A stretch of DNA of 53,465 nt. Origin: an uncultured Thermomicrobiales bacterium. Its GTDB lineage: Bacteria; Chloroflexota; Chloroflexia; Thermomicrobiales; UBA6265. The DNA lies in NCBI GenBank assembly GCA_902806405.1, contig CADCWL010000237.1:1-53465 (forward strand). Reading direction: 5' to 3'. The position numbers and the translations under genes are program-made. The notes below the pieces were generated by a model, which had not been told where the DNA came from, ran no database searches, and worked only from the letters and a program-made list of their open reading frames with translations. Positions 36,821-44,458 of this stretch are shown piece after piece. How positions within the stretch are numbered: position 1 is the stretch's first letter; every line of letters begins with the position of its first letter.

Positions 36821-37657
36821 GTGCCGGGGGCGATCTTCGACGACTACCTCGTCCGCTGGGGCCTGGTCCGGGACGGCGAGCCGATCATCACCCGGAGCAG
36901 CGTTCTCCTGCCCGTGCACCGCAACGGCGTGCCCGCGATCCTGAAGATCGCCGGGGAGATCGAGGAACGGCGGGGCGGCGCGCTGCTCGGCTGGTGGGGA
37001 GGGGCCGCCGCCGTCCGTGTCCTCGCGCAGGAGGGCGACGCGCTCTTGATGGAGCGCGCCGTGGGCGGCGCCTCCCTGATCGAGATGGCGCGATCCGGCC
37101 GGGACGACGAGGCGAGCCGCGTCCTCTGTGCGGCGGCCGCCGGCCTGCACGCGCCGCGTCCCGGCCCGCTTCCCCCGTCGCTCGTGCCGCTCGACCGCTG
37201 GTTCCGCGAGCTCGAGCCGGCCGCCGCCCGCCAGGGCGGGGTGCTCCGTCGCGCCGCCGCCGCGGCGCGCGAGCTCCTGGCGGAGCCGCGGGAGGTGGTC
37301 GTCCTCCACGGCGACCTGCACCACGGCAACGTCCTGGACGGCGGGCGGCGCGGCTGGCTCGCGATCGACCCGAAGGGGCTCCTCGGCGAGCGCGGCTTCG
37401 ATCACGCCAACATCTTCTGCAACCCCGACCGCGGGGTCGCGACCGCCGAGGGACGGTTGGCGCGGCAGGCGGACGTGGTGTCGGCGGCCGCCGGCCTCGA
37501 CCGGTCGCGGCTGCTACGCTGGGTGCTTGCCTATGCCGGCCTCTCGGCCGCCTGGTCGCTCTGGGACGGCGACGACGCCACCCTGGCCCTCACCGTGGCC
37601 GAGACCGCGGCGGTGGAGCTGGCGCGGGCGGGCGCTTGGGACGACCGCGCGGATTGA
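36821..37657 (+). CDS. APH(6)-like kinase (aminoglycoside/hydroxyurea resistance kinase family)
   Basis: A 278-residue protein-kinase-fold phosphotransferase. The catalytic loop VVLHGDLHHGNVLDGGRRGW (Asp and Asn) and the metal-binding AIDPKGLLGERGFDHANIF, with PKG after the DPx motif, are the marks of the APH(6)/hydroxyurea kinase family. The N-lobe carries VPAILKIAGEIEERRGGALL, with the ATP-binding lysine, and DALLMERAVGGASLIEMA is the hinge. Start at GTG 36821. Chromosomal members of this family often phosphorylate unknown metabolites and need not confer resistance. Pairing with a Rieske oxygenase suggests a shared small-molecule substrate, but this is inference. Confidence 0.82.
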   Translation: MPGAIFDDYLVRWGLVRDGEPIITRSSVLLPVHRNGVPAILKIAGEIEERRGGALLGWWGGAAAVRVLAQEGDALLMERAVGGASLIEMARSGRDDEASRVLCAAAAGLHAPRPGPLPPSLVPLDRWFRELEPAAARQGGVLRRAAAAARELLAEPREVVVLHGDLHHGNVLDGGRRGWLAIDPKGLLGERGFDHANIFCNPDRGVATAEGRLARQADVVSAAAGLDRSRLLRWVLAYAGLSAAWSLWDGDDATLALTVAETAAVELARAGAWDDRAD

Positions 37658-37710
37658 ACACGACGATCCCCGGGGACGTGCTGAGGGTGGCCAAAGAGTT
37701 CCACCGAACT

Positions 37711-37729
37711 CCCGGCCGGTCCGGCCGGG
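37711..37729. terminator. Palindromic hairpin between convergent genes
   Basis: CCCGGCCGG-T-CCGGCCGGG is a 19-base palindrome lying between the kinase gene and the oppositely oriented glycosyltransferase gene. It is a candidate bidirectional terminator, without a T-run. Confidence 0.4.
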
Positions 37730-37764
37730 GACGGCGTGGCTCGGAGCGCAGCGGACGCGCCGGC

Positions 37765-39102
37765 TCAGCCGTAGATCTCCTCGTCGCCGCAGAGCTCGGC
37801 GCGCTGACCCGCGGCCAGGCGCCCATAGACACGGTGAATGGCGGCGGCGACGCCCGGCCAGGCGAAGCGCTCGGCCGAGCGGAGGGCGCCTGCGGCAAGG
37901 CGGCGGCGGCAGATGTCGTCGACGAGGACCAGGGCCAGGCCCTCGGCGAGCGCGGCCGGGTCCTGGGGCGGGACGAGGAGGCCCGACGCGCCGTCCTCGA
38001 CCGTGAAGAGGAGCCCGCCGACGCGGGAGGCGACGACGGGGATGCCGCAGGCCATCGCCTCGACGGCGACGAGGCCGAACGACTCGTAGCGGGAGGGGAC
38101 GGCGACGACGTCGGCGGCGGCGTAGAAGAGCGGCAGGCGCTCCTGCGGCTGCGAGCCGACGAAGCGGAAGCGGTCGGTGACGCCGCGCGCCGTCGCCCGC
38201 TCCGCCACGGACGCCAGGGGTCCGGTCGGCTCGCCCGCCGCGTCGAGGTCGCCGCCGACGAAGAGGACGGTCGGTTTCCGGGGCAGGTCGTCGTTGCGGG
38301 CGAGCAGGGGGACGGCGTCGAGGAGCGTGTCGATCCCCTTGATCGGGTCGACGCGGCCGACGAAGAGGACGAGCGGCTCGTCGCCGGGGAGACCGAGGGT
38401 CGCGCGCGCCGCGCCTCGGTCCCGGGGATGGAACAGCTCGAGGTCAACGCCGGGGGGCACGGTGCAGACCTTGGCGGCCGGGGTCCCGAAGCGCAGGACG
38501 AGGTCGTCGCGCTCGTCCGGGTTGGCGGAGATCAGCCCGTCGGCGAGGTTGGGGAGAAGGCGTTCCGTGTCGAGGCGGAGGGCAGGCTCCCGATCGGCGG
38601 CGCCGGCGACCGCGTTCTTCATGTGGGCCGTGGTGTGGAACATCTGGACGAATGGAGCGCTCCAGGACGCCTTGGAGCTCCTCGCGAGGTGCGCGGCCCA
38701 GCCGGAGAGCCAGTAGTGGGCGTGGACGATGTCGTAGCGAACCCCTTCCCGGAGCGCGTAGCGGACCATGTTGGCGGCGAACTCGGGGAGAAGGGGGAAG
38801 AGATCGTTCTTGTCGACCGGCTCCGGGGGGCCGGCGGCGACGGCGACGACGCTGACGCCCGGGCAAAGGGGGGTGACTTCGGGGGTGTCGGGGGACGTGC
38901 GGCGGGTGAAGACGTCGGTCGGAAGGCCGAGACGGGCCAGGTGGCAGGCAAGTTCGCGGACGTAGACGTTCATGCCGCCGGCGTCCTTGCCGCCGAGGGT
39001 GGCGAGGGGCGAGGTGTGGACGCAGATCTGGGCGGAGCGGCGGAGGGGCGCGTCGGTCTCGTAGCCGAAGAGCGCGGGGTCGCTGTAGCCGGCAGGGGAC
39101 AC
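37765..39102 (-). CDS. GT4 family glycosyltransferase, MshA / sucrose-phosphate-synthase-like
   Basis: A 445-residue retaining glycosyltransferase with two Rossmann domains. The N-terminal signature ICVHTSPLATLGGKDAGGMN, followed by VYVRELACHLARLGLPTDVF and DIVHAHYWLSGWAAHLARSS, is the one seen in MshA (D-inositol-3-phosphate glycosyltransferase, first step of mycothiol synthesis) and related sucrose-phosphate synthases. The donor-binding half has LVLFVGRVDPIKGIDTLLDA and the E-x7-E motif (RYESFGLVAVEAMACGIPVV). The start is a GTG at 39102. The PIG-L deacetylase elsewhere in the window could supply an MshB-like step, but mycothiol production is not established here, and GT4 enzymes with this signature also make other glycosides. 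Confidence 0.85.
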   Translation of the reverse strand: MSPAGYSDPALFGYETDAPLRRSAQICVHTSPLATLGGKDAGGMNVYVRELACHLARLGLPTDVFTRRTSPDTPEVTPLCPGVSVVAVAAGPPEPVDKNDLFPLLPEFAANMVRYALREGVRYDIVHAHYWLSGWAAHLARSSKASWSAPFVQMFHTTAHMKNAVAGAADREPALRLDTERLLPNLADGLISANPDERDDLVLRFGTPAAKVCTVPPGVDLELFHPRDRGAARATLGLPGDEPLVLFVGRVDPIKGIDTLLDAVPLLARNDDLPRKPTVLFVGGDLDAAGEPTGPLASVAERATARGVTDRFRFVGSQPQERLPLFYAAADVVAVPSRYESFGLVAVEAMACGIPVVASRVGGLLFTVEDGASGLLVPPQDPAALAEGLALVLVDDICRRRLAAGALRSAERFAWPGVAAAIHRVYGRLAAGQRAELCGDEEIYG

Positions 39103-40047
39103 GGGGCGGGGAGCCTTTCGCGAGGGCGGCGGTCGGCGGCGGCGGATGAAAGCGAGACGACCGGGGCGACGAAGCTGCGAACGGGGCCCTCAGTCTCGCA
39201 TCCCGAACCGAAGTCACTTACCCGATGATAGCGCAGTCACCGCCGGACGGAGGCGCCCGGACGTGGAATGCCGACGGGAAGCGTACGACCGGCGACAGCG
39301 CGATCGAGGCATCCGGTGGTCACCCCCTCGACCATAAAGGGGCCCGGAGCGTCGCAACAGTCGCCGCATCGCTCGTGGAGGATGGCGCGCTCCCCGCCCA
39401 CCGGGCGCGATTGCGGGGCTACCGCGGACCGGGCCGGTGGGCCGAGCGGTCGCTCCGTCTCCGATCGAACGCACGCGCCGGATCGGGGACGGTCACCGGC
39501 GAAGCGCACGGAGGGACTCGCGTAAGTCTACCGAATCCGTCGCCTCGGTCACCCTACGCCGGGTTCCGCCGTTCGCTCGGGTGTCACGGGTGAGGGGATG
39601 TGGGCGGTCGTCGGGGCCCGTCGTCCTTCCGGGCACGGATGCCGAGGGTGTTCAGCGCACGACAACGGCCGACAGCGGCGGCATCCGAGGCGTCTCCAGA
39701 ACAGTCCGCTCTGTCGAGACCAACGGGGCGATGTCGGTGCCCGGCGATCGGCCGGCGCGCTGGCGTATCGGATCGGCGGACCCGCGCCTCGGGCACGAGG
39801 GACCGCGCAGAAACCCGAGAGACCACCCGGCGGGACGGACGATGGGGCGTCGAGCCATTCCGGCCGCGGTCCGGTCGGCGAGGTCCCGCACGCCCTCGCT
39901 GGCTCGCCGGACCCCCGCTCGTCTTCCCCGTGCCGCCCTCCCGCCGCCCGCGTCCGGGGCATCGTCGCCGGTGCCCGGGCTGTCGGCCGCCGCCGCGGGA
40001 TCGCGCGGAGACGCGGTCATTCGCGCCCTGAGCGGCCTCGTTCCGGC
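39103..40047. other. Gene-poor region of about 945 bases
   Basis: I could not find a gene with recognisable features here. Several open frames exist on both strands, but none has a family motif, a good ribosome-binding site and clean codon use together. It may contain degraded genes and the promoter of the leftward glycosyltransferase gene. Confidence 0.35.
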
Positions 40048-40575
40048 TCAGAGGCGGCGGTGCATGACGTGGAGGCCGACGCGTCCGAGCGCGGGATGTT
40101 CGAAAGCCTCGGGGACGGTCCCGATGACGCGGAATCCGAGTGCCTCCCAGAGCCGCACGGCCGCGCGGTTCGATTCCACGACCGCGTTGAACTGCATCGC
40201 GGCGTACCCCTGCCCGCGGGCCCAGGAGAGCGCGTACTCGCCGAGCGCCCATCCGATGCCCCGCCCCCGCGCGTCGCCCGCGACCATGAAGCTCGCGGTG
40301 GCGACGTGCGAGCCCGGGCCGGGCCGGTTCGGTCCCATCTTCGCCGTTCCGATCACCCGCGATCCGTCGTCGGCGACGACCGTGTGGCCCGGAGGCGCCT
40401 CGACCCACACCTCCCTGGCCTGCTCGGACGACCATCGGCGGTCGTACGCGTACGTATCGCCGGCCGCGAGAACCTCCCGGAAGATCGGCCACAGCGACGG
40501 CCAGTCGGCGTCGACGTAGTCCCGGATCCGCACCGTGGAATCGCCACCGGGCCCGCTCGACGGAGCAACGGTCAC
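40048..40575 (-). CDS. GNAT family N-acetyltransferase
   Basis: The 175-residue protein has the GNAT fold: RIRDYVDADWPSLWPIFREV at the start, VIGTAKMGPNRPGPGSHVAT as the core strands, FMVAGDARGRGIGWALGEYA as the acetyl-CoA pyrophosphate-binding motif A (R-G-x-G-I-G), and QFNAVVESNRAAVRLWEALG as motif B. The GTG start at 40575 follows a near-ideal AAAGGAGGCACGAC. Members of this subgroup include acyltransferases for amino groups of small molecules or N-terminal residues; the acceptor cannot be predicted. It is flanked by gene-poor DNA on both sides. Confidence 0.88.
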   Translation of the reverse strand: MTVAPSSGPGGDSTVRIRDYVDADWPSLWPIFREVLAAGDTYAYDRRWSSEQAREVWVEAPPGHTVVADDGSRVIGTAKMGPNRPGPGSHVATASFMVAGDARGRGIGWALGEYALSWARGQGYAAMQFNAVVESNRAAVRLWEALGFRVIGTVPEAFEHPALGRVGLHVMHRRL

Positions 40576-41388
40576 GTCGTGCCTCCTTTTTCGGGTCGGA
40601 CGCCCCTGCCCATCCTTCGTCCCTCGGCACCGCCCTCATAGGCGGGGTACGGAGCCTATCAGGGCCCGGGTCGCGGACGGCCATTCCTTGAGAGGGCGCG
40701 ACGTCGGACGGGAGGGCGAGTGCCGCGCCGAACAGGGCGGCCGGATCGACGCCTCGTTTCCGACCCGGCCAAGGGCGAGTCCTCCCGCGACCAGGCCGAC
40801 TCGGTCGGCATGACCGGTCACAGAGGTCACCATGACCCGGGGCGACGGATCAGGATTGCGCGTCGGCCTGGCCGACGCGACCGGATCGCTCACCCTGCCG
40901 ACGACGCTCCTCATCCGGACGACGCCGCACGAGAGCCGAGGTTTGCCGCCGACCGCAAAGTCCGCGATGGCTGGGACCTCGATCGCGGAGCAGGGAGAGG
41001 GCCTCGTCGTCGGGCACATGCACGTCATGAAATCGCCGTCGCCGCAGGGTGCCAGGCCCGAGCACTCCGTACCTGTCCCAGAGCGAGGACGACACCCCGC
41101 GCCGGAGCCAGGAAGCCCCAGCGATGACCGGGAGGGTCGGGAGTCCCGGCGGGTCTGCACGGCGCTCTCCGCCGCTTCACCGCGGAGGCGGTGCGAGACC
41201 CGGCCGGGCAGCCCGGGCATGACGCCCGACGCGTGTCCGTCCGCTACCCCTTCCTGCCGACGACAACCCCGAACGCGCCTTCTCGACCCGGCGGCCTTCG
41301 GGGTGTTGTCACCGGTTCGGACGACTCCGCCCCCATCCCCCTTGCCGCCGTCCTCCTCGACCGCTGCTCCCGGTCGAACCGGCCTACG
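40576..41388. other. Gene-poor region of about 810 bases
   Basis: Open frames run on both strands with no recognised product. A short imperfect hairpin (CCTCATAGGC / GCCTATCAGG, 40634-40663) lies near the GNAT promoter side. No RNA gene was recognised. Confidence 0.35.
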
Positions 41389-42030
41389 TCAGGCGCGCTG
41401 GGGGGCGAGGAGGCCGTAGGCGCCATCGCGGCGGCGGTAGATGACGTTGAACGATTCCTCGTCGGCGTTGCGGAAGAGGAAGAAGTCGTGTCCGAGGAGC
41501 TCCATCTGCGCGATCGCCTCGTCGACGTCCATCGGCTTCAGGGCGAAGCGCTTGACCCGGACGAGGGGCGCGACGTCCGCCTCGCCATCCAGGTCGGCGT
41601 CCGTGCCCGCGGTCGCGGCCACGACCTGCACCGCGTCGGCGGTTGCTCCCGCATGGGCCGGAGACGGGACCGGCAGGTCGAGAGGGGTCAATCCGTCCGC
41701 GGCGAACCCGGGCTCCGGCCGCGGCGCGGCGCGGTCGGCCCGCTTGTCGTGGAAGCGACGGACCTGCCGGACGAGCTTGTCGACCGCCTGGTCGATCGCG
41801 CCCATCGGATCGACGTGGCTCTCCTCGGCGCGGAGGAGGCGGCGGCCGGACTGGAGGGTGAGCTGGGCGGTGACGGTGTCGGGGCCGACGCGGTTGTGGC
41901 GTTTGCGTAGCTCGAGCTTGGCGTCGACCACCCGGTCGACGAGCCGGTCGAGCCGGGCGGCCCGCTTCTCGGCGAATGCCCGCAGCTCATCGGAGACGAC
42001 GACGCCGTTGCCGCGAATCTTGAGCTCCAC
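41389..42030 (-). CDS. hpf: Ribosome hibernation-promoting factor, long form
   Basis: Long HPF both inactivates 70S ribosomes and joins them into 100S dimers in stationary phase. The 213-residue protein has the N-terminal RaiA/YfiA domain (VELKIRGNGVVVSDELRAFA, DRVVDAKLELRKRHNRVGPD, SHVDPMGAIDQAVDKLVRQV), a variable linker, and the C-terminal dimerisation domain (LVRVKRFALKPMDVDEAIAQ, MELLGHDFFLFRNADEESFN, VIYRRRDGAYGLLAP). The GTG at 42030 has GGAGG eight bases upstream; a GTG three codons earlier (42039) overlaps that site, so I prefer 42030. tRNA-Arg lies 108 bases upstream on the same strand. Confidence 0.93.
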   Translation of the reverse strand: MELKIRGNGVVVSDELRAFAEKRAARLDRLVDRVVDAKLELRKRHNRVGPDTVTAQLTLQSGRRLLRAEESHVDPMGAIDQAVDKLVRQVRRFHDKRADRAAPRPEPGFAADGLTPLDLPVPSPAHAGATADAVQVVAATAGTDADLDGEADVAPLVRVKRFALKPMDVDEAIAQMELLGHDFFLFRNADEESFNVIYRRRDGAYGLLAPQRA

Positions 42031-42138
42031 GAGGGCCACCTCCGGGGGATCGGGGCCGGACCGCCGGCCCCGCGCGAGTGGGGACGACCCGGCCGGAGGG
42101 ACCGTGCGGCGGCCGGGGAGGCGCGGCCGCAATCGGGG

Positions 42139-42211
42139 TGCCCGCGGAGGGATTCGAACCCCCGACGCCCACCTTAGGACGGTGGCGCTCTATCCGCTGA
42201 GCTACGCGGGC
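42139..42211 (-). tRNA. tRNA-Arg, anticodon CCT
   Basis: On the minus strand a 73-base cloverleaf folds with acceptor GCCCGCG/CGCGGGC, D-arm GCTC...GAGC, anticodon stem CCACC/GGTGG around the loop GTCCTAA (anticodon CCT, reading AGG), and a T-arm with TTCGAAT. The discriminator base is A. CCA is not encoded. A TAGCAT on the minus strand just upstream (42245-42240) is a possible -10. Confidence 0.95.
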
Positions 42212-42306
42212 GCGGCGACCGAGTCGCGATCGCCAGAAGATGCTAGCACGGAAGACCGCCGTCGTGCCCGTCGCTCGGAGCCGTCCCCCGACCGCCCCAT
42301 TTTGAC

Positions 42307-42459
42307 GTGTACGTACACCCGAAGGATTCGGCCTTCGTAGCCGGAGGCGACGTTGTTGCATGCGACGGCATTGACGAGTGATCAACCGTCTCCAGCTCTG
42401 CCAGCATGTCGGGCAACGCCATCCGGCCGCCCGTAGCGGCCGAATGGGTGTACGTACAC
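42307..42459. mobile_element. Small element with terminal inverted repeats and an imperfect 8-bp target duplication
   Basis: The ends are inverted copies of GTGTACGTACACCC[GAAGG]ATTCGGCC, the right copy lacking the bracketed five bases. Directly outside are ATTTTGAC (42299-42306) and ATTTGGAC (42460-42467), alike at 7 of 8 positions, as a target-site duplication would be. The 153-bp element lies between tRNA-Arg and tRNA-Pro and carries no transposase; a short minus-strand frame crosses it (AESFGCTYTSK near one end, MCTYTHSAATGG at the other). It fits a MITE. Alternatively, the two 12-bp GTGTACGTACAC palindromes could be a pair of operators. Confidence 0.5.
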
Positions 42460-42572
42460 ATTTGGACTGCCACAGGCTTCGGATACGGGGTTCATCGGGA
42501 GATGAGACGAGACCCCCGGTTCCCGCTCCGACCGGCGACGGCAGCGGTGGCGGGGATCGTCGCGGAGGCGGT

Positions 42573-42602
42573 TTGTCCGGGTCGGCCCGCTTGTGCTACC
42601 TT
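42573..42602 (+). promoter_or_regulatory. Candidate tRNA-Pro promoter
   Basis: TTGTCC (42573-42578) and TACCTT (42597-42602) are 18 bases apart, placing the start site a few bases before the tRNA at 42612. Confidence 0.45.
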
Positions 42603-42611
42603 ATCGATGTT

Positions 42612-42686
42612 CGGGGAGTAGCGCAGCCCGGTTAGCGCGCAGCGTTCGGGACGCTGAGGTCGGAGGTTCGAATCCTCTCTCCCCGA
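42612..42686 (+). tRNA. tRNA-Pro, anticodon CGG
   Basis: A 75-base cloverleaf: acceptor CGGGGAG/CTCCCCG, D-arm GCGC...GCGC, anticodon stem CAGCG/CGCTG around TTCGGGA (anticodon CGG, reading CCG), T-arm GGAGG-TTCGAAT-CCTCT, discriminator A. CCA is not encoded. It precedes selA but is separated from it by an intrinsic terminator. It is not a selenocysteine tRNA. Confidence 0.95.
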
Positions 42687-42691
42687 CCCTC

Positions 42692-42724
42692 GCGGGAGCG
42701 GCCATCGGCCGCTCCCGCTTTTTT
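42692..42724 (+). terminator. Intrinsic terminator of tRNA-Pro
   Basis: A perfect 12-bp stem (GCGGGAGCGGCC / GGCCGCTCCCGC) with an ATC loop is followed by six T residues. It is the strongest canonical terminator in the window, together with the aroF attenuator. Confidence 0.93.
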
Positions 42725-42765
42725 GTGCCGGTGCCCGGGCGGGGCCGATCGACTGGGGGGGCGGG

Positions 42766-44208
42766 ATGTCGCGCGTCACCGGCGGGGACGGCCCGGGAGA
42801 AACGACGGAGATCGGGCGCGATGCCGCGGACGCCGCCGCGTTCCGTGCCCTGCCGTCCGTGACCGATCTCGTCCGGGCGGCCCGGACGCGGGGCGCGGCC
42901 CTCGACGACGCGGCCCTCACGGCCGTCGCGCGTGATCGGCTCGACGAGCAACGGGCGGCGATCCGGGCCGGGGCGCGGCCGGCGCGGGCCACGGTCGAGG
43001 CTGGGGTGGCGGCGGCGATCACCGCGATCGAGCGGCCGCGGCTGGCGCCGGTGCTGAACGCGACCGGCGTGATCGTCCATACCAACCTCGGCCGGTCGCC
43101 GGTCAGCGCGGAGACGGCGGCGGCGATGGCCGCCGCCGCCGGCGGCTACGTCCCCCTGGAGTTGGAGCCGGAGACGAACGAGCGCGGCGGCCGGATGGGG
43201 GAGATCGCACGGCTGATGCGGCTGCTGACCGGGGCGGAGGCGACGCTCGTCGTCAACAACTGCGCGGCGGCGGTCCTCCTGGTCCTCTCGGCGGTGGCCG
43301 CCGGTCGGGGCGTTGTCGTCTCCCGCGGCGAGGCGGTCGAGATCGGGGGCGGCTTCCGGGTCCCGGACGTGCTGCGGCAGAGCGGCGCGGCGCTGGTCGA
43401 GGTCGGGACGACGAACCGGACCTACGCCCGCGACTACGCCGAGGCGACCGACGAGACGACCGCCGCCTACCTCAAAATCCATCCGAGCAACTTCCGCATC
43501 CTCGGCTTCGTCCACGCCGCCTCGGCGGCCGAGCTCGCCGATCTCGGCCGGCCTCGGGGGATCCCGGTCCTGGAGGACGTTGGCAGCGGCGCGCTCCTCG
43601 ACACGGCGCGGTACGGGCTCGCCGCGGAGCCGACCCTGGCGGAGAGCCTGGCGGCGGGGGCGAGCGTGGCGATGGCCAGCGGCGACAAGCTGCTCGGCGG
43701 TCCGCAGGCGGGGATCATCGTCGGGGAGGCCACCTGGGTGGACCGCGTCGCGCGGCACCCGTTGGCCCGCGCGGTGCGGGCCGACAAGACCTGCCTGGCC
43801 GGGACGGCGGCCACGCTCCGGCACTACGCGCGGGGCGAGGCAGAGTTGAAGATCCCGGTCTGGCGGATGATCGCGGCGCCGGCCGACGCGGTGCGGCGGC
43901 GCGCCGAGGCGCTGGCGGCCGCCCTCACGGCGCTGGGGGTGGCGGCGTCCGTCGAGCCATCGGCGGCGACGGTCGGCGGGGGGTCACTACCCGGGGAGTG
44001 TCTCGAGAGCTTCGCGGTGGCCCTCGATGGCGCTTCGGTCGGCGCGGACGAGGAGGGGCTGGCGCGCCGGCTCCGAGTGGGGGATCCGGGCGTCTATGGC
44101 CGGATCGAGCGGGGGAAGCTCCTGCTCGACCAGCGGACGGTGCTGCCGGAGGAGGACGAGGCCCTCGCCAGGGCGGTGGTGGCGGCAGTGCGGGAACAGG
44201 GAGGATAG
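42766..44208 (+). CDS. selA: L-seryl-tRNA(Sec) selenium transferase
   Basis: SelA converts Ser-tRNA(Sec) to Sec-tRNA(Sec) using selenophosphate. The 480-residue PLP enzyme shows the family order: RALPSVTDLVRAARTRGAAL (N-terminal tRNA-binding part), VLNATGVIVHTNLGRSPVSA, LTGAEATLVVNNCAAAVLLV, VVVSRGEAVEIGGGFRVPDV, EVGTTNRTYARDYAEATDET, KIHPSNFRILGFVHAASAAE, and the PLP lysine in MASGDKLLGGPQAGIIVG. Length is normal. selB is encoded 21 kb away. selD and selC (tRNA-Sec) were not found in the window. The ATG at 42766 follows GGGGGGGCGGG. Confidence 0.96.
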   Translation: MSRVTGGDGPGETTEIGRDAADAAAFRALPSVTDLVRAARTRGAALDDAALTAVARDRLDEQRAAIRAGARPARATVEAGVAAAITAIERPRLAPVLNATGVIVHTNLGRSPVSAETAAAMAAAAGGYVPLELEPETNERGGRMGEIARLMRLLTGAEATLVVNNCAAAVLLVLSAVAAGRGVVVSRGEAVEIGGGFRVPDVLRQSGAALVEVGTTNRTYARDYAEATDETTAAYLKIHPSNFRILGFVHAASAAELADLGRPRGIPVLEDVGSGALLDTARYGLAAEPTLAESLAAGASVAMASGDKLLGGPQAGIIVGEATWVDRVARHPLARAVRADKTCLAGTAATLRHYARGEAELKIPVWRMIAAPADAVRRRAEALAAALTALGVAASVEPSAATVGGGSLPGECLESFAVALDGASVGADEEGLARRLRVGDPGVYGRIERGKLLLDQRTVLPEEDEALARAVVAAVREQGG

Positions 44209-44458
44209 GAGTCGCAAACTGGCCGGCCGACCCATGGAGCCAACATATCCCTCGGCAAAGCGGAAGGCGGACGGCGGCAACTACGGGGCCGAATGTGAAC
44301 CAGTCGTTCTCACTCCTCACGGCAGACCCCGTGCGGGGGGAAGCCTGGGCGCTGGACGATCCGGATGACGGACACGGTGCCCCCGCCGAGCGACCAGCGC
44401 ACGGCGTGGCGATCGGGACGACGGCGACCGGGTGAGCGGTCCGGGAGAGGGGGAGGCC

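Noticed and set aside
39598-40641. Long plus-strand frame opposite the GNAT gene
   Set aside because: The GNAT motifs and strong ribosome-binding site are on the minus strand; the plus frame shows no family features.
41441-42340. Plus-strand 299-residue frame opposite hpf
   Set aside because: It is antisense to a clear hpf gene and tRNA-Arg, with Ser/Arg shadow composition.
42243-42473. 76-residue minus-strand ORF across the small element as a real gene
   Set aside because: Its termini are encoded by the inverted repeats and flanks, there is no ribosome-binding site, and codon use is poor; it is more likely incidental.
42612-42686. tRNA next to selA as tRNA-Sec
   Set aside because: It is 75 bases with a short variable loop and a CGG anticodon, that is, tRNA-Pro.
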